64,000 nt of DNA from Streptococcus sp. Marseille-Q6470 (GTDB lineage: Bacteria; Bacillota; Bacilli; Lactobacillales; Streptococcaceae), in the NCBI RefSeq assembly GCF_946902905.1, contig NZ_OX336385.1:744001-808000 (forward strand), given 5' to 3'. Positions 21,904 to 32,457 of the stretch are shown here, piece after piece (within the stretch, counting starts at the first letter, position 1; each line of letters starts with the position of its first letter). Made by a program: the position numbers and the translations under genes. The notes under the pieces were generated by a model. That model was given only the letters and a program-made list of their open reading frames with translations, was not told where the DNA came from and ran no database searches.

Positions 21904-22497
21904 TTACCTCTTGTTGCTTTTAGAGGTTTGATTTCGTTGACGATTTTGTTCAATACGCCACTCTCGCTCAAAGTAAGACATGGTTTCAAATACTCTCTTT
22001 GGCAAGCCAACATCCAGCAAATAGATTGGGATTTTCAAAACGTTAGAATGTTTTGAACTTGTAAATCTACTTCGAAGATGATTCCAGAAAAAATTGGATT
22101 TTAAAAGTTCCTTGTCATAAAACTGAACCTCAATCATATAAAAATCCCTTGCATTTCTACTACCCTTAATTCTCGTGAGAGCAAACTTTTTTACCTGTCC
22201 CCAGGAATAAAACTGCCAGTCTTTCTTTGGATATGGTTTATAGGAAAATCCTTGAGCCGTACATTTCAAATACTCTTTATCAGAAAAAAGTAGTCGCAAA
22301 CGTTGATACAAAATGAAGCCAACGATGATGATGAAGAAACCAATAAAGAGAATGAAAGCCACCAATCCCGCAGGTGCTTCTTCAGGATAGCTCAGCAAAA
22401 ACGAAAAAATCCAAAGTAGAAGAGCCAATTCTAGTAGGTAAAGAACAAGGCTCAAAACGATTTTCTTACTACTCCATTTAATAATTGTTTCTTCCAT
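21904..22497 (-). CDS. Two-helix membrane protein of unknown function
   Basis: A 197-aa protein with two N-terminal membrane helices (about residues 12-36 and 44-64), a soluble region with a PH-like pattern (YLKCTAQGFSYKPYP, WGQVKKFALTRI) and a basic tail. I do not recognise a named family. It overlaps the ABC-F stop by 1 bp, so it is translationally coupled to that gene, and it is the last gene of the operon. No function is proposed. Confidence 0.8.
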   Translation of the reverse strand: MEETIIKWSSKKIVLSLVLYLLELALLLWIFSFLLSYPEEAPAGLVAFILFIGFFIIIVGFILYQRLRLLFSDKEYLKCTAQGFSYKPYPKKDWQFYSWGQVKKFALTRIKGSRNARDFYMIEVQFYDKELLKSNFFWNHLRSRFTSSKHSNVLKIPIYLLDVGLPKRVFETMSYFEREWRIEQNRQRNQTSKSNKR

Positions 22498-24365
22498 TAT
22501 ACTAACTCACTTAAATATTCATAGCGTTCATATTTTTCAAGTAAGGCTTCATTCTTCTCATCTAGCTCTTTTTGAAGAATCGCTAGTTTTCCAAAATCAG
22601 AGCCATTTGCCTGCATTTCTTCTTCGATGGCAGAGATACGGTTTTCCAAAGATTCTATATCGCCTTCAATGCTTGCCCACTCCTGCTTTTCTTGGTAGGT
22701 CATCCGTTTCTTTTCTTCACGAACTTTAACGACTTTTTCCTTCTCAACTTTTTGACTTGCTGTTACTGCTTCTGCTTCAAAGGCCTTTTCATCCAGATAG
22801 TCCGTGTAATGACCAAAGAAAGGACGAATGGTTCCATTCTCAAAAGCAAGAATCTTGGTTGCTACCTTATCAAGGAAGTAACGGTCGTGGCTAACTGTCA
22901 AGACTGGGCCTGCAAATCCTTGCAAGAAATTCTCCAAGACTGTCAAAGTCGCAATGTCTAAGTCATTTGTCGGTTCGTCTAATAAGAGTACATTGGGCTT
23001 TTCTAGGAGAAGTTTGAGGAGATAAAGACGTTTCTTCTCTCCGCCTGACAGCTTCTCAATCAAGGTGCCGTGCGTTGAACGTGGGAAAAGGAACTGCTCT
23101 AGCAACTCAGCGATAGAAGTTGTAGAGCCACCACTAGTCTTCACCTCTTCTGCCACTTCCTGCAGGTAATTGATAACTCGCTTACTTTCATCCAATCCTT
23201 CGATTTGTTGAGAGAAATAGGCGATACGAACCGTTTCGCCGATGATCACTTGTCCATCAGTTGGTTCAAGACTGCCGGCAATAAGGTTAAGAAGGGTTGA
23301 CTTTCCTACACCATTATCCCCAACGATTCCGATACGGTCTTTGGCTTGCACCAAAAGATTAAAATGTTGCAATATCGGTTCTTTGTCATAGGCAAAGGAA
23401 ACATCCTTAAACTCGATGACCTTTTTACCGATACGACTGGTTTCAAAATTCATGGTCAAATCTGTTTCAACACTAGTATCTGAAACTTCCTTTTTCAAGT
23501 CGTGGAAACGATTGATACGAGCCTGTTGCTTGGTTGCACGAGCTTGCGGTTGTCGTCTCATCCAGGCCAATTCCTGCTTATAAAGTTGTTCCTTTTTGTG
23601 AAGAAGAGCTGCATCGCGTTCATCCTGTTCTGCCTTGAGACGAACATAATCTTGGTAATTTCCTTGATATTCTGTCAAACCTGCTCGGTCCAACTCAAAG
23701 ATTCGCGTAGAAAGAGCATCTAAGAAATAGCGGTCGTGGGTGATAAAAAGAACTGTTTTCTTGGAATTTTTCAAAAAGAGGGTTAACCACTCAATGGTCG
23801 CAATGTCCAAATGGTTGGTTGGCTCATCTAGTAACAAAAGATCATGGTTTCCTAAAAGCACTTGCGCCAATTGAACCCGTCTACGGAGACCACCCGACAA
23901 GGCTCCAACAGGAGTTGATAAGTCTTGAATGCCAAGTTTACTTAAAACGGTCTTGACCTGGCTTTCAATTTCCCAAGCCTGAAGAGAATCCATCTCCGCC
24001 ATGACCCGTTCTAGACGCGCCTGCTTGTCCTCACTATAGTTGAGCATAAGGAGTTCATACTCACGAATCAGTTTAATTTCTTTGAGATCACTGGATAGGA
24101 CAGTATCCAAGACAGTCTTGCTATCATCAAAATCCGGATCCTGAGTCAGGTAGCCAATCTTGTAATCACTCTTTGCTGAAAAAGGACTAACATCGCCATC
24201 AAATCCTGAAACTCCCGAAAGAACATCCAAAAGAGTAGTCTTTCCTGTACCGTTGACACCGATAAGACCGATTCTGTCCAAGTCATGAATGATAAAGGAA
24301 ATATCCTTAAAGACGGTCTTGTCACCAACGGATTTGCTTAGTTTTTCAACGATAAAATCACTCAT
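22497..24365 (-). CDS. ABC-F family ATPase (Uup/YfmR-like)
   Basis: A 622-aa soluble protein with two ABC domains (Walker [10 protein letters not shown] and GDNGVGKST; signatures [10 protein letters not shown] and LSGGEKKR) joined by the charged linker typical of ABC-F factors, and a C-terminal coiled coil (about residues 540-622). ABC-F proteins act on ribosomes, resolving stalls or, in some subfamilies, protecting against antibiotics. The C-terminal coiled coil favours the Uup/YfmR housekeeping type. It overlaps cca by 4 bp. Confidence 0.88.
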   Translation of the reverse strand: MSDFIVEKLSKSVGDKTVFKDISFIIHDLDRIGLIGVNGTGKTTLLDVLSGVSGFDGDVSPFSAKSDYKIGYLTQDPDFDDSKTVLDTVLSSDLKEIKLIREYELLMLNYSEDKQARLERVMAEMDSLQAWEIESQVKTVLSKLGIQDLSTPVGALSGGLRRRVQLAQVLLGNHDLLLLDEPTNHLDIATIEWLTLFLKNSKKTVLFITHDRYFLDALSTRIFELDRAGLTEYQGNYQDYVRLKAEQDERDAALLHKKEQLYKQELAWMRRQPQARATKQQARINRFHDLKKEVSDTSVETDLTMNFETSRIGKKVIEFKDVSFAYDKEPILQHFNLLVQAKDRIGIVGDNGVGKSTLLNLIAGSLEPTDGQVIIGETVRIAYFSQQIEGLDESKRVINYLQEVAEEVKTSGGSTTSIAELLEQFLFPRSTHGTLIEKLSGGEKKRLYLLKLLLEKPNVLLLDEPTNDLDIATLTVLENFLQGFAGPVLTVSHDRYFLDKVATKILAFENGTIRPFFGHYTDYLDEKAFEAEAVTASQKVEKEKVVKVREEKKRMTYQEKQEWASIEGDIESLENRISAIEEEMQANGSDFGKLAILQKELDEKNEALLEKYERYEYLSELV

Positions 24366-25561
24366 TTTCTCTCCCTTAAGTATGCATGAATGGCTTCCAC
24401 TTCATTATCTAGATTACCATCCACAATAGCGTACTCAATTTCCTCTAAAGCATCTCCCAATTCAGGACCTGGCTGGTAGCCGTACTCTTTGATGAGAATA
24501 CCTCCATTGATTTGCATCTCTTTCTTATCGTGAATGGTCAAACTCTCGTAGGTTTCTGTGATTGCTTGCGGATTGACTTTCTTCCCTTGAGCTTTGCGAA
24601 GATTTTCAGCCTGTAGAAGTAAGTCCAAATCAAAACGGTAACAATCACGCTTGCCGAGCTCCCCTTCTTCTCGGAGAACCAAAATAGACAGCAAATCCTG
24701 CACCTGCTTGGAAAATTGGCGTGAGGTCTTCCAATGTTTTAAAAATTGTTGAGCATTTTCTACTTCTAAAACCCATAAAAGTGCTGCCCACGCTTGTTCA
24801 GAAGATTCAAAAGTAAAATCTTCTTCTAAATCAGACAAAGATTGAAGTTTCTCCTGACTGCCTACCATATCGGGAAGATAATCATAAGCTTGACTCTCAA
24901 TCATAGATGATAAACCTACTCGCCAATAGGGAGCCAGTAAAAGCTTATCAAACTCGACAAAGGTGCGCTCCACAGAGATTTTCTCCAAGAGTGGCGTTAA
25001 GGCCTTCATCGCTTCAAACGTTTCTTGCTCGAGTTCAAAACCAAGACTAGCTTGGAAGCGAAAACCACGCATGATGCGTAAAGCATCTTCATTAAAACGT
25101 TCACTAGCAATTCCAACTGCACGTAGGACCTGATTTTCTAAATCTTTGAGCCCGTCAAATAAATCAACGATTTCCCCTGTCTCATCCAAGGCAAAGGCAT
25201 TGACTGTAAAATCACGACGCTTGAGGTCTTCTTCCAACGAACGCACAAAAGAAACTGCGCTTGGTCTTCGATAGTCTACATAGACATCTTCTGTCCGAAA
25301 AGTGGTTACTTCGTACTCCTCATCTCCATCTAAAACTAAGACAGTTCCATGCTCAATACCGATATCGGCTGTACGGGGGAAAATCTGCTTAGTCTCTTCA
25401 GGATAAGAAGAAGTCGCAATATCCACGTCATGGATGGGACGATTGAGTAGAGCATCCCTAACAGATCCCCCCACAAAATAAGCTTCAAATCCTGCTTCTT
25501 TAATTTTTTCTAATACTGGTAAAGCCTTCTGAAATTCAGAAGGCATTTTTGTTAATCTCAT
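24362..25561 (-). CDS. cca: CCA-adding tRNA nucleotidyltransferase
   Basis: A 399-aa class II enzyme adding or repairing the 3' CCA of tRNAs. The head domain has GGSVRDALL (residues 31-39), the metal-binding DVD (45-47) and RRDFTVNA; the next motif RIMRGFRF is also conserved. The C-terminal body is complete. It overlaps dapB upstream by 4 bp. Confidence 0.94.
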   Translation of the reverse strand: MRLTKMPSEFQKALPVLEKIKEAGFEAYFVGGSVRDALLNRPIHDVDIATSSYPEETKQIFPRTADIGIEHGTVLVLDGDEEYEVTTFRTEDVYVDYRRPSAVSFVRSLEEDLKRRDFTVNAFALDETGEIVDLFDGLKDLENQVLRAVGIASERFNEDALRIMRGFRFQASLGFELEQETFEAMKALTPLLEKISVERTFVEFDKLLLAPYWRVGLSSMIESQAYDYLPDMVGSQEKLQSLSDLEEDFTFESSEQAWAALLWVLEVENAQQFLKHWKTSRQFSKQVQDLLSILVLREEGELGKRDCYRFDLDLLLQAENLRKAQGKKVNPQAITETYESLTIHDKKEMQINGGILIKEYGYQPGPELGDALEEIEYAIVDGNLDNEVEAIHAYLRERK

Positions 25562-26325
25562 AATAAGTGTTCTAATCCATAGACAAGCTCATGACGCTTG
25601 ACAACTTCTTTGATTCCCAAATTCACTCCTGTCATGAAGGAGCTACGATCATAGGAGTCATGACGCAGGGTCAATCCTTCTCCCTGATTTCCAAAAATGA
25701 CTTCCTGATGGGCTACCAATCCTGGTAAGCGAACCGAATGTATACGCATGCCATCAAAGTTAGCACCACGCGCACCAGCAATGAGTTCTTCCTCATCAGG
25801 TGCCCCTTGTTGAATAGACTCACGAACTTGTGCCATCAACTCAGCTGTTTTAATAGCTGTACCACTCGGTGCATCTTTTTTCTTGTCATGGTGAAGCTCA
25901 ATAATCTCCACATTTGGAAAGTATTTAGCTGCTTGTGCGGCAAATTGCATGAGTAAGACAGCACCCAAAGCAAAGTTAGGAGCAATCAAGCCACCCAAGT
26001 TTTTAGAACGAGAAAAATCTTTTAATTCTTCGATTTCTTGACTAGTAAAGCCTGTTGTTCCAACTACTGGCGCAAAGCCATTTTCAAGAGCAAAGCGTGT
26101 ATTCTCATAGGCAACAGCTGGGGTAGTAAAGTCCACCCAAACATCCGCATCATAGCCTGTTAAGTCATTTTTATCGTTGAAAACAGGAATCCCCTGCCAG
26201 TCAGATGCAGACACAAAAGGATCCAAAACGGCTACTAGTTCCAATTCAGGATCAGACAAAACCATCTGACAAGCAGCTTGACCCATTCTCCCCTTAAAAC
26301 CTGCGATAATCACTCGAATACTCAT
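25558..26325 (-). CDS. dapB: 4-Hydroxy-tetrahydrodipicolinate reductase
   Basis: A 255-aa enzyme of lysine and peptidoglycan cross-link synthesis. GFKGRMGQA (residues 9-17) binds NAD(P)H and [15 protein letters not shown] contains the catalytic His and Lys. Its ribosome-binding site (GGAGTAGAG) directly follows the last unit of the repeat array 26338-26586, so the leader of dapB is made of repeat sequence. Confidence 0.95.
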   Translation of the reverse strand: MSIRVIIAGFKGRMGQAACQMVLSDPELELVAVLDPFVSASDWQGIPVFNDKNDLTGYDADVWVDFTTPAVAYENTRFALENGFAPVVGTTGFTSQEIEELKDFSRSKNLGGLIAPNFALGAVLLMQFAAQAAKYFPNVEIIELHHDKKKDAPSGTAIKTAELMAQVRESIQQGAPDEEELIAGARGANFDGMRIHSVRLPGLVAHQEVIFGNQGEGLTLRHDSYDRSSFMTGVNLGIKEVVKRHELVYGLEHLL

Positions 26326-26337
26326 CTCTACTCCAGT

Positions 26338-26586
26338 CTAAGATACAAAGCCTGTAAGAACACAAAGTGAAAATAGGAGTTCTGATTAAGGAGTCGATAC
26401 TCCTTGGAAGAACTATCTTTTTCACACAGGGTTCCAGGCGTGTTCAATTGCTAAGATACAAAGGACGTTAGCTGACCATGAAAAATAGGGGATGGCGCTG
26501 ACTTTCCATGAAAGGCAAGACAGGCATCTTTTTTCAAGAGGCAGATAGTCCGTGTTCAATTTCTAAGATACAAAGCCTGTAAGAAC
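26338..26586. repeat. Diverged ~112-bp tandem repeat between degV and dapB
   Basis: The core CTAAGATACAAAG occurs three times, at 26338, 26451 and 26563, spaced 113 and 112 bp apart. The first and third copies share 25 identical bases from the core start; the second and third share CGTGTTCAATtNCTAAGATACAAAG. The spaces between have diverged but keep AAAATAGG and ATCTTTTTTC-like blocks at similar places, and the first contains an AAGGAGT/ACTCCTT hairpin. It fills nearly all of the 264-bp degV-dapB gap. No gene is visible in it. Confidence 0.75.
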
Positions 26587-26589
26587 AAT

Positions 26590-27438
26590 CTAGACGATTG
26601 GTGTATAACCCAAAGCAATACTTCCTTCACCAAGGTGAGTTCCAATAACACTACCGAAGGTTGCAATTGAAATATCTGTAGCTACACCACCATCTATCAA
26701 AAGTTGACGCAAATCTGCCGCTTTTTGAGGGGCGTTCCCATGAATCACTACAATTCGGTAGTTCCCGTTACTTGTTGCTTCTTTGACAATTTCAACCAGG
26801 CGTTTTGTTGCTTTCTTCTCTGTACGAACCTTCTCATAAACTTCGATAACACCTTGGTCATTGAAATATAGAATTGGTTTAATACTAAGAAGATTCCCTA
26901 AAATAGCTGCGCCATTTGATAAACGACCACCTTTAACCAGATGATCAAGGTCATCTACCATGATAAAGGCAGAAGTATGTTCAATCTGTTCAGTTACCTT
27001 TTCTAAGATAGACTCGAAATCTTCTCCCTGCTCAACCCACTGAAAAACACTTTCCACCATAAAACCTAGTGGAGCACTTGTAATACGAGTATCAGGAAAA
27101 GCAATTGTTAATCCTTCGAACTCATCCATCATATACTGGATATTCTGGTGAAATCCTGAAATCCCAGAAGAAAGGAAGAGGCCCAAAACATGAGTATAAC
27201 CTTTTTCTTTCAAGGATGACAAAATTTCATCTAACTTAGCAATACTTGGCTGACTTGTTTTCGGCAGTTCAGATGAACGAGCCATTTTTTCATAAAATTC
27301 TTGAGCGGTTAGATTTACACCTTCAACATACTCCTGTCCATCGATATTCACAGGAATGTCTAGCACAAATAAGTCTTCTTTCCGCAAGGTTTCCGCTTGT
27401 AGAAAAGCAGATGAGTCTGTTATGACCGCTAATTTCAT
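26590..27438 (-). CDS. DegV-family fatty-acid-binding protein
   Basis: A 282-aa two-domain DegV protein. The N-terminus ([10 protein letters not shown]), a conserved TSQPS near residue 60 and the [10 protein letters not shown] loop are typical lipid-head contacts. Family members bind fatty acids for the FakA kinase, so a role as FakB-like acyl carrier is possible. It is 2 nt downstream of the DUF1149 gene. Confidence 0.88.
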   Translation of the reverse strand: MKLAVITDSSAFLQAETLRKEDLFVLDIPVNIDGQEYVEGVNLTAQEFYEKMARSSELPKTSQPSIAKLDEILSSLKEKGYTHVLGLFLSSGISGFHQNIQYMMDEFEGLTIAFPDTRITSAPLGFMVESVFQWVEQGEDFESILEKVTEQIEHTSAFIMVDDLDHLVKGGRLSNGAAILGNLLSIKPILYFNDQGVIEVYEKVRTEKKATKRLVEIVKEATSNGNYRIVVIHGNAPQKAADLRQLLIDGGVATDISIATFGSVIGTHLGEGSIALGYTPIV

Positions 27439-27440
27439 TT

Positions 27441-27815
27441 TTAAAACTCCAAATTAATTCCTGGTAAATCTAATGCGATTTCCGTCACTTCGTAAGTCAA
27501 ACGGTTTAGCATATCCAAAGAAGGACGAGCAAGCGTCTCAACTTCTTCTTGACTGAAGTCACTTGGTTGATCTACGATGCGACCTTCTACGTGGTTTACT
27601 TGAGAAATAGTACCACTTATAACAAATTTATCAAAGACAATCATAAAGCTCAAAACAACTACGAGAGAAGTCACCTGATTTTCTTGGTCATGTTGAAGTA
27701 GTTGGAAGTTCACATCAACCTTTGTTTCAGGAATTCCGTTCTCATTTTCCCATTCAAAATTACGCGCATCAAAGTGATACTGACTTACAAATTCTTGTTC
27801 ACGTTTTAAATTCAT
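27441..27815 (-). CDS. DUF1149 family protein
   Basis: A conserved streptococcal protein of 124 aa ([20 protein letters not shown]). An upstream in-frame ATG exists at 27827, but GGAG lies 6 nt before the ATG at 27815, which is the better start. The predicted fold is mostly beta, similar to SecB-type chaperones in this family, but no function is established. There is no signal or membrane segment. It is closely linked to degV downstream. Confidence 0.8.
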   Translation of the reverse strand: MNLKREQEFVSQYHFDARNFEWENENGIPETKVDVNFQLLQHDQENQVTSLVVVLSFMIVFDKFVISGTISQVNHVEGRIVDQPSDFSQEEVETLARPSLDMLNRLTYEVTEIALDLPGINLEF

Positions 27816-27881
27816 CATATTCTCCATGGTTACAATTTACTTTGACATTGTAACATATTTTCTTATTTTCTGCTAACTTTC

Positions 27882-29231
27882 CTAAATTCCGATTTCTGCT
27901 TTCACAACTTCAGCAATGGTATCCACATAGTAATCTACTTCTTCAGTTGTTGGTGCTTCAGCCATGACACGCAAGAGTGGCTCAGTTCCACTTGGGCGAA
28001 CGAGAATACGTCCGTTACCTGCCATCTCTTCTTCCATCTTATCGATAATAGCCTTGATAGCTGGTACTTCCATGGCTTTGTCTTTCATGGTGTTTTCCAC
28101 ACGGATATTAACCAATTTTTGTGGGTAAATTGTTACTTCTGAAGCCAATTGAGATAAGCTCTTACCTGTTTCTTGCATGATCTTAGTCAATTGAACTGCT
28201 GAAAGTTGACCATCACCAGTTGTGTTATAGTCCATCAAAATAACATGACCTGACTGCTCTCCACCGAGATTGTAGCCTGATTTTCTCATTTCTTCAACTA
28301 CATAGCGGTCTCCAACAGCAGTGACAGCTTTATTAATGCCTTCACGATCCAAGGCTTTATGGAAACCAAGGTTGGACATAACTGTTGTTACAATTGTATT
28401 TTGTGCCAATTGACCTTTTTCAGAAAGGTATTTACCGATGATATACATAATCTTATCACCGTCGACAATCTCACCGTTTTCATCTACTGCAATCAAACGA
28501 TCGCTGTCCCCATCAAAGGCTAAACCAATGGCAGATTTACTTTCTTTTACAAGTTCTTGCAAGGCTTCTGGATGAGTGGAACCAACGTTCAAGTTGATGT
28601 TGAGTCCATCTGGAGTTTCTCCGATAACAGTGATTTGAGCGCCCAAGTCTGCAAAAATTTGTCGAGCACTTGTTGAAGCAGCGCCGTTTGCAGTATCCAA
28701 GGCTACCTTCATCCCTTCAAGAGCTGTTCCAGTTGAAACAAGATAAGCTTCATACTTGCGCAAACCTTCTGGATAATCAACCACAGTACCTAGACCTTCA
28801 GCGCTTGGACGTGGAAGAGTATCTTCACTCGCATCAAGCAAGGCTTCGATTTCGGCTTCCTTGTCATCGTCAAGTTTAAAGCCATCACCACCAAAGAATT
28901 TAATTCCGTTATCAAGGGCTGGATTGTGGCTAGCTGAAATCATGACACCTGCACTTGCTCCCTCCGTTTTAACCAAGTATGCTACTGCTGGTGTTGCAAG
29001 AACACCAAGCTTATAAACGTGAATTCCAACTGAAAGGAGACCAGCAATGAGAGCTGATTCTAACATTTGACCTGAAATACGTGTATCACGTCCTACGAAA
29101 ACCTTAGGCGCTTCTGTCGCATGTTGACTGAGGACATATCCTCCGAAACGTCCCAATTTAAAGGCCAATTCTGGCGTTAATTCTACGTTTGCTTCTCCGC
29201 GGACTCCATCCGTTCCAAAATATTTACCCAT
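27882..29231 (-). CDS. glmM: Phosphoglucosamine mutase
   Basis: A 449-aa enzyme interconverting glucosamine-6-P and glucosamine-1-P for UDP-GlcNAc and the cell wall. The phosphoserine loop ISASHNP places S101 at the active site, FDGDSDR binds the metal, and [12 protein letters not shown] is the phosphate-binding site. It follows cdaA and cdaR; the trio is a conserved Firmicute operon in which GlmM can also inhibit CdaA. Confidence 0.96.
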   Translation of the reverse strand: MGKYFGTDGVRGEANVELTPELAFKLGRFGGYVLSQHATEAPKVFVGRDTRISGQMLESALIAGLLSVGIHVYKLGVLATPAVAYLVKTEGASAGVMISASHNPALDNGIKFFGGDGFKLDDDKEAEIEALLDASEDTLPRPSAEGLGTVVDYPEGLRKYEAYLVSTGTALEGMKVALDTANGAASTSARQIFADLGAQITVIGETPDGLNINLNVGSTHPEALQELVKESKSAIGLAFDGDSDRLIAVDENGEIVDGDKIMYIIGKYLSEKGQLAQNTIVTTVMSNLGFHKALDREGINKAVTAVGDRYVVEEMRKSGYNLGGEQSGHVILMDYNTTGDGQLSAVQLTKIMQETGKSLSQLASEVTIYPQKLVNIRVENTMKDKAMEVPAIKAIIDKMEEEMAGNGRILVRPSGTEPLLRVMAEAPTTEEVDYYVDTIAEVVKAEIGI

Positions 29232-29262
29232 TTTAACATTCCTTTTCTAGTATTTTTTTAAT

Positions 29263-30042
29263 TTAAGATTCTGACTTCGTTTCTGCTGCTGTCGTTGATG
29301 AGTTTTCTACAGTTGAAGCATTACTTGTTGTCGTTGAACTATTTGTTGTTCGGACTGGTTTAGTTATTACTTTCATAGTAACCTCAAAAGGAGTAATAAC
29401 TGTTGGTAAAACGGTCCCATTCCTGTCGACAGCTTGTAAAGGTACTGACCCTGAATAATTCCCAGTTATTTTTTCACTCGTTGGCAAAACTGCAACAATG
29501 CGATCAATCTTAGACAAAGTATCTGCGTCGCTGGTTACTGAAACTTTTTCATCAGAAACAGTCACACGTTCGATTATAATCTTCTCATCAATTTGACTAG
29601 AATCAATTTGAGGTACAACAGGTACATTATCTCGAGTAACTTTCTTACCAACCTTGACTGTGATCTTTTGTGGTGTTGCTACAGCTGTCAAACCACTTGG
29701 AAGATTTTCAATGGTTAAGGGAACTTCAATCGTTCCTTCTGTAGCTTGTGATAAATCCGCAGTCACTTTAAATTTACGAGTGCTCTCTTTCATCTCACTG
29801 GCCAAAGTCACCCGATTTGAACCAGTCAGAAATACCGTTACTTCTGAGCTAAATCCACTAATGAAATACTGCGCACTATCATACTGAATATCAATCGGTA
29901 CATTGACTACTGTATTGGTGTAGGTTTCAGTTTTAGTTTGTCTCGCATTAGTATTGTTTTGATAATTGATTGATGTTGCATAGATAAATAGGACACATGC
30001 AAAGAGGAGTGAGGAGATGATATAAAGGCTATTTCTTTTCAT
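29263..30042 (-). CDS. cdaR: CdaR (YbbR-domain) regulator of the c-di-AMP cyclase
   Basis: A 259-aa protein with one N-terminal membrane helix (residues 6-24) and an extracytoplasmic part with YbbR repeats (VNVPIDIQYD, TEGTIEVPLTIENLPSGL, SEKITGNYSGSVPL). The Ser/Thr-rich tail resembles a surface spacer. CdaR binds CdaA and adjusts c-di-AMP output. It overlaps cdaA by 14 bp. Confidence 0.9.
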   Translation of the reverse strand: MKRNSLYIISSLLFACVLFIYATSINYQNNTNARQTKTETYTNTVVNVPIDIQYDSAQYFISGFSSEVTVFLTGSNRVTLASEMKESTRKFKVTADLSQATEGTIEVPLTIENLPSGLTAVATPQKITVKVGKKVTRDNVPVVPQIDSSQIDEKIIIERVTVSDEKVSVTSDADTLSKIDRIVAVLPTSEKITGNYSGSVPLQAVDRNGTVLPTVITPFEVTMKVITKPVRTTNSSTTTSNASTVENSSTTAAETKSES

Positions 30043-30886
30043 TATTCCACCCTCCTAATAAACGTTCTTTTAAGCTTGGTTCTTGTGAATCCTTAGGGAT
30101 CAGAATACGACGTAGTTCTTCCTCGAATTCTTCCAAACTTAGATCATGTTTGAAGACATCATTGTAGGTGATGGATATACCCCCAGTTTCTTCTGATACA
30201 ACAAAAGTAAGGGCATCTGAAACTTCTGATAAACCAATGGCTGCACGGTGACGAGTTCCAAACTCTTTGGAAATACCAGTGTTCTCAGTCAGTGGTAAAT
30301 AGGCAGAAGTTACTGCAATCCGATCTCCACTGATAATGACTGCACCGTCATGGAGAGGCGTATTAGGGATAAAGATGTTAATTAATAACTCAGCAGAAAT
30401 CTTAGCATCCAAAGGAATTCCTGTAACGATATACTCCTGTAAGGTTCTCACACGTTGAACAGCTACTAAAGCTCCAATCTTTCGCGGGCTCATATACTCA
30501 ACCGATTTTACAAAAGCCTGGACCATTTTCTCTTCTGAACTCATAGGAGTATTTGAAAAGAAGTCCGTAGCTCGACCTAATCGTTCCAAACCTGTCCGAA
30601 TTTCTGGAGAAAAGATAACAACCGCTGCGATAACTCCATAGGTAATCAATTGGTTAATCAACCAGGAAATAGTCGTCAAGCCCAAAAAATTAGCCACAAT
30701 CTGAGCTAAGATAAAAACTAAAACGCCTCGAACCAAAATCATAATCTTGGTTCCTGCAATTGATTTTGTAAATTGATATAAGATATAAGCGACGATTAGA
30801 ATATCAATCACATTTATCGCAATACTCCAAGGACTGGAAAACAAACTAGACCAGTATTGAAGATTAGATAATTGCTGAAAATTCAT
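30029..30886 (-). CDS. cdaA: Membrane diadenylate cyclase CdaA
   Basis: A 285-aa protein with three N-terminal membrane helices and a cytoplasmic DAC domain. The active-site motifs DGAVIISGDRI and GTRHRAAIGLSE are intact. It makes c-di-AMP from two ATP, controlling potassium and osmotic balance. The start chosen is the ATG at 30886 (MNFQQLSNL); an upstream TTG at 30904 would add six residues but lies in the ribosome-binding region. An extended -10 TGGTATAAT (complement of 30919-30927) precedes it. Confidence 0.94.
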   Translation of the reverse strand: MNFQQLSNLQYWSSLFSSPWSIAINVIDILIVAYILYQFTKSIAGTKIMILVRGVLVFILAQIVANFLGLTTISWLINQLITYGVIAAVVIFSPEIRTGLERLGRATDFFSNTPMSSEEKMVQAFVKSVEYMSPRKIGALVAVQRVRTLQEYIVTGIPLDAKISAELLINIFIPNTPLHDGAVIISGDRIAVTSAYLPLTENTGISKEFGTRHRAAIGLSEVSDALTFVVSEETGGISITYNDVFKHDLSLEEFEEELRRILIPKDSQEPSLKERLLGGWNNEKK

Positions 30887-30979
30887 CCTGTGTCCCCTCT
30901 CCAAAAAAGCTTCTCTTCATTATACCATTTTTAATGGAAATTTTCTCCCCCCTACCTCATTTTAAATTAGTAGAAAATA

Positions 30980-31013
30980 TGATAGAATAAAATGATAAAA
31001 ATGAAATAAGGAG
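30980..31013 (+). promoter_or_regulatory. Promoter and RBS of the ferredoxin-NADP reductase gene
   Basis: Extended -10 TGATAGAAT (30980-30988) and a strong AAGGAG (31008-31013) 5 nt before the ATG at 31019. It is divergent from the cdaA promoter. Confidence 0.6.
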
Positions 31014-31018
31014 AAACC

Positions 31019-31987
31019 ATGTCTGAACTATATGATATCACCATCATAGGAGGTGGCCCAGTTGGTCTTTTCGCAGCCTTTTATGCACATTTACGTCAAG
31101 CTAAAGTACAAATCATTGACTCTCTTCCTCAATTAGGTGGTCAACCTGCCATCCTTTATCCTGAGAAACAAATTCTTGATGTCCCAGGTTTCCCAAATCT
31201 CACTGGTGAAGAACTAACGAATCGCCTCTTAGAACAACTAAAAGGTTTTGATACACCAGCACATCTCAATGAAACTGTTCTTGAAATTGAAAAAGAGAAT
31301 GATGTGTTTAAGATAACAACTACTAAAGGTATTCATAGTAGTAAAGCTGTCATTATCGCTATGGGAGGTGGAGCTTTTAAACCACGTCCACTTGAATTAG
31401 ATGGTGTTGATAGTTATGAAAATATCCATTATCACGTTTCTAACATTCAACAATATGCTGGTAAGAAAGTAACCATCCTGGGTGGAGGAGACTCTGCCGT
31501 GGACTGGGCATTAGCTTTTGAAAAGATTGCTCCAACTACACTTGTTCACCGTCGAGATAACTTCCGTGCGCTTGAACATAGTGTCCAAGCCCTTCAAGAA
31601 TCATCTGTTAGCATCAAAACACCATTTGTGCCAAGTCAACTTCTTGGAGATGGAAAAAAGCTTGACAAGCTTGAAATCACAAAAGTCAAATCCGATGAGA
31701 CCGAAACTATTGAACTCGACCACCTCTTTGTCAACTATGGCTTCAAATCATCAGTTGGTAATCTTAAAAACTGGGGACTCGACCTTAACCGTCACAAGAT
31801 TATCGTCAATAGCAAGCAAGAATCAAGCCAAGCTGGAATTTACGCTATCGGTGACTGCTGCTACTACGATGGTAAGATTGACTTGATTGCAACAGGTCTT
31901 GGTGAAGCACCAACTGCTGTCAACAATGCCATTAACTACATCGACCCTCAACAAAAAGTACAACCAAAACATTCAACAAGTTTATAA
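31019..31987 (+). CDS. Ferredoxin/flavodoxin-NADP+ reductase (YumC type)
   Basis: A 322-aa thioredoxin-reductase-like flavoprotein. GGGPVGLFAAFYA (residues 11-23) binds FAD and GGGDSAVDWA binds NADPH, but the CxxC redox motif of true thioredoxin reductases is absent, as in YumC-type reductases. GIYAIGDC is the C-terminal FAD motif. It supplies electrons to ferredoxin or flavodoxin. It is a single gene between a promoter and a strong terminator. Confidence 0.9.
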   Translation: MSELYDITIIGGGPVGLFAAFYAHLRQAKVQIIDSLPQLGGQPAILYPEKQILDVPGFPNLTGEELTNRLLEQLKGFDTPAHLNETVLEIEKENDVFKITTTKGIHSSKAVIIAMGGGAFKPRPLELDGVDSYENIHYHVSNIQQYAGKKVTILGGGDSAVDWALAFEKIAPTTLVHRRDNFRALEHSVQALQESSVSIKTPFVPSQLLGDGKKLDKLEITKVKSDETETIELDHLFVNYGFKSSVGNLKNWGLDLNRHKIIVNSKQESSQAGIYAIGDCCYYDGKIDLIATGLGEAPTAVNNAINYIDPQQKVQPKHSTSL

Positions 31988-31992
31988 GAAAA

Positions 31993-32020
31993 AAACCACG
32001 AATCCTTGGATTCGTGGTTT
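31993..32020 (+). terminator. Terminator after the ferredoxin-NADP reductase gene
   Basis: A perfect 13-bp stem (31993-32005 with 32008-32020) with the A and T tracts included. Confidence 0.85.
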
Positions 32021-32036
32021 TATAGTTCTTGAGCGA

Positions 32037-32376
32037 TTTGATGCAATCTTTCTGCTCTTGTATATCGTATTTATCTTTAGTATTGGTCAGCTTGATGATG
32101 TTCTCAGTTGCTTTCTAATCGCCTTTTACAGCTTGCTGAAAGATCGCAAAGGCTAATAACGCCTCATTGTTGCCAGCCATACCCATTTCTTCAAGTTGTT
32201 TCTTGATTTTACTATACGTCACATCCAAAGATAAGAGGGTTTCAAAGGCTTTTTTAGATCAGTTTTTTTCTTCTAGCTATGCCAGACGCTTTTCCTCCTT
32301 TTGAGCTAATAGCTCTTATTTCATCTTTGCTTCGTTCTGTAACTGGTTTTAGGTTTTTTGTTCCATCTCTAGGCAA
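32037..32376 (-). pseudogene. Phage-type KGG-containing protein remnant
   Basis: On the minus strand a TTG start at 32376 follows AGGAGG by 7 nt and reads PRDGTKNLKPVTERSKDEIR, then SSKGGKASGIARRKK. It then breaks in a poly-A run and continues in another frame as AFETLLSLDV ... MAGNNEALLAFAIFQQAVKGD, followed by an in-frame TAG and ATENIIKLTNTKDKYDI. This pattern (RxxKxEIRxxxxKGGxASGxARR, then a helical domain) is common near terminase genes in Firmicute phages. At least one frameshift and one stop make it non-functional. No other phage genes are beside it. Confidence 0.72.
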
Positions 32377-32393
32377 TTTTAAACCTCCTTTCA

Positions 32394-32429
32394 AACAAAA
32401 AAATCACAAGCATTTTATACTTATGATTT
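32394..32429 (-). terminator. Terminator of the whiA operon
   Basis: Minus strand AAATCATAAG and CTTGTGATTT arms around a 9-nt loop, followed by seven T. It lies 28 nt after the stop of the small 76-aa gene. Confidence 0.75.
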
Positions 32430-32457
32430 CATTGTATATGGTAGAAAGAGGGTATTT

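Noticed and set aside
22497..24365. ABC-F protein as an antibiotic resistance factor
   Set aside because: Location with cca and dapB and the C-terminal coiled coil fit a housekeeping Uup/YfmR-like factor; no resistance-type feature was seen.
26338..26586. Three regularly spaced repeats that could suggest a CRISPR array
   Set aside because: Only three units with ~100-nt diverging spaces, repeats not palindromic or uniform, and no cas genes nearby. The spaces also share blocks with each other, which spacers would not.
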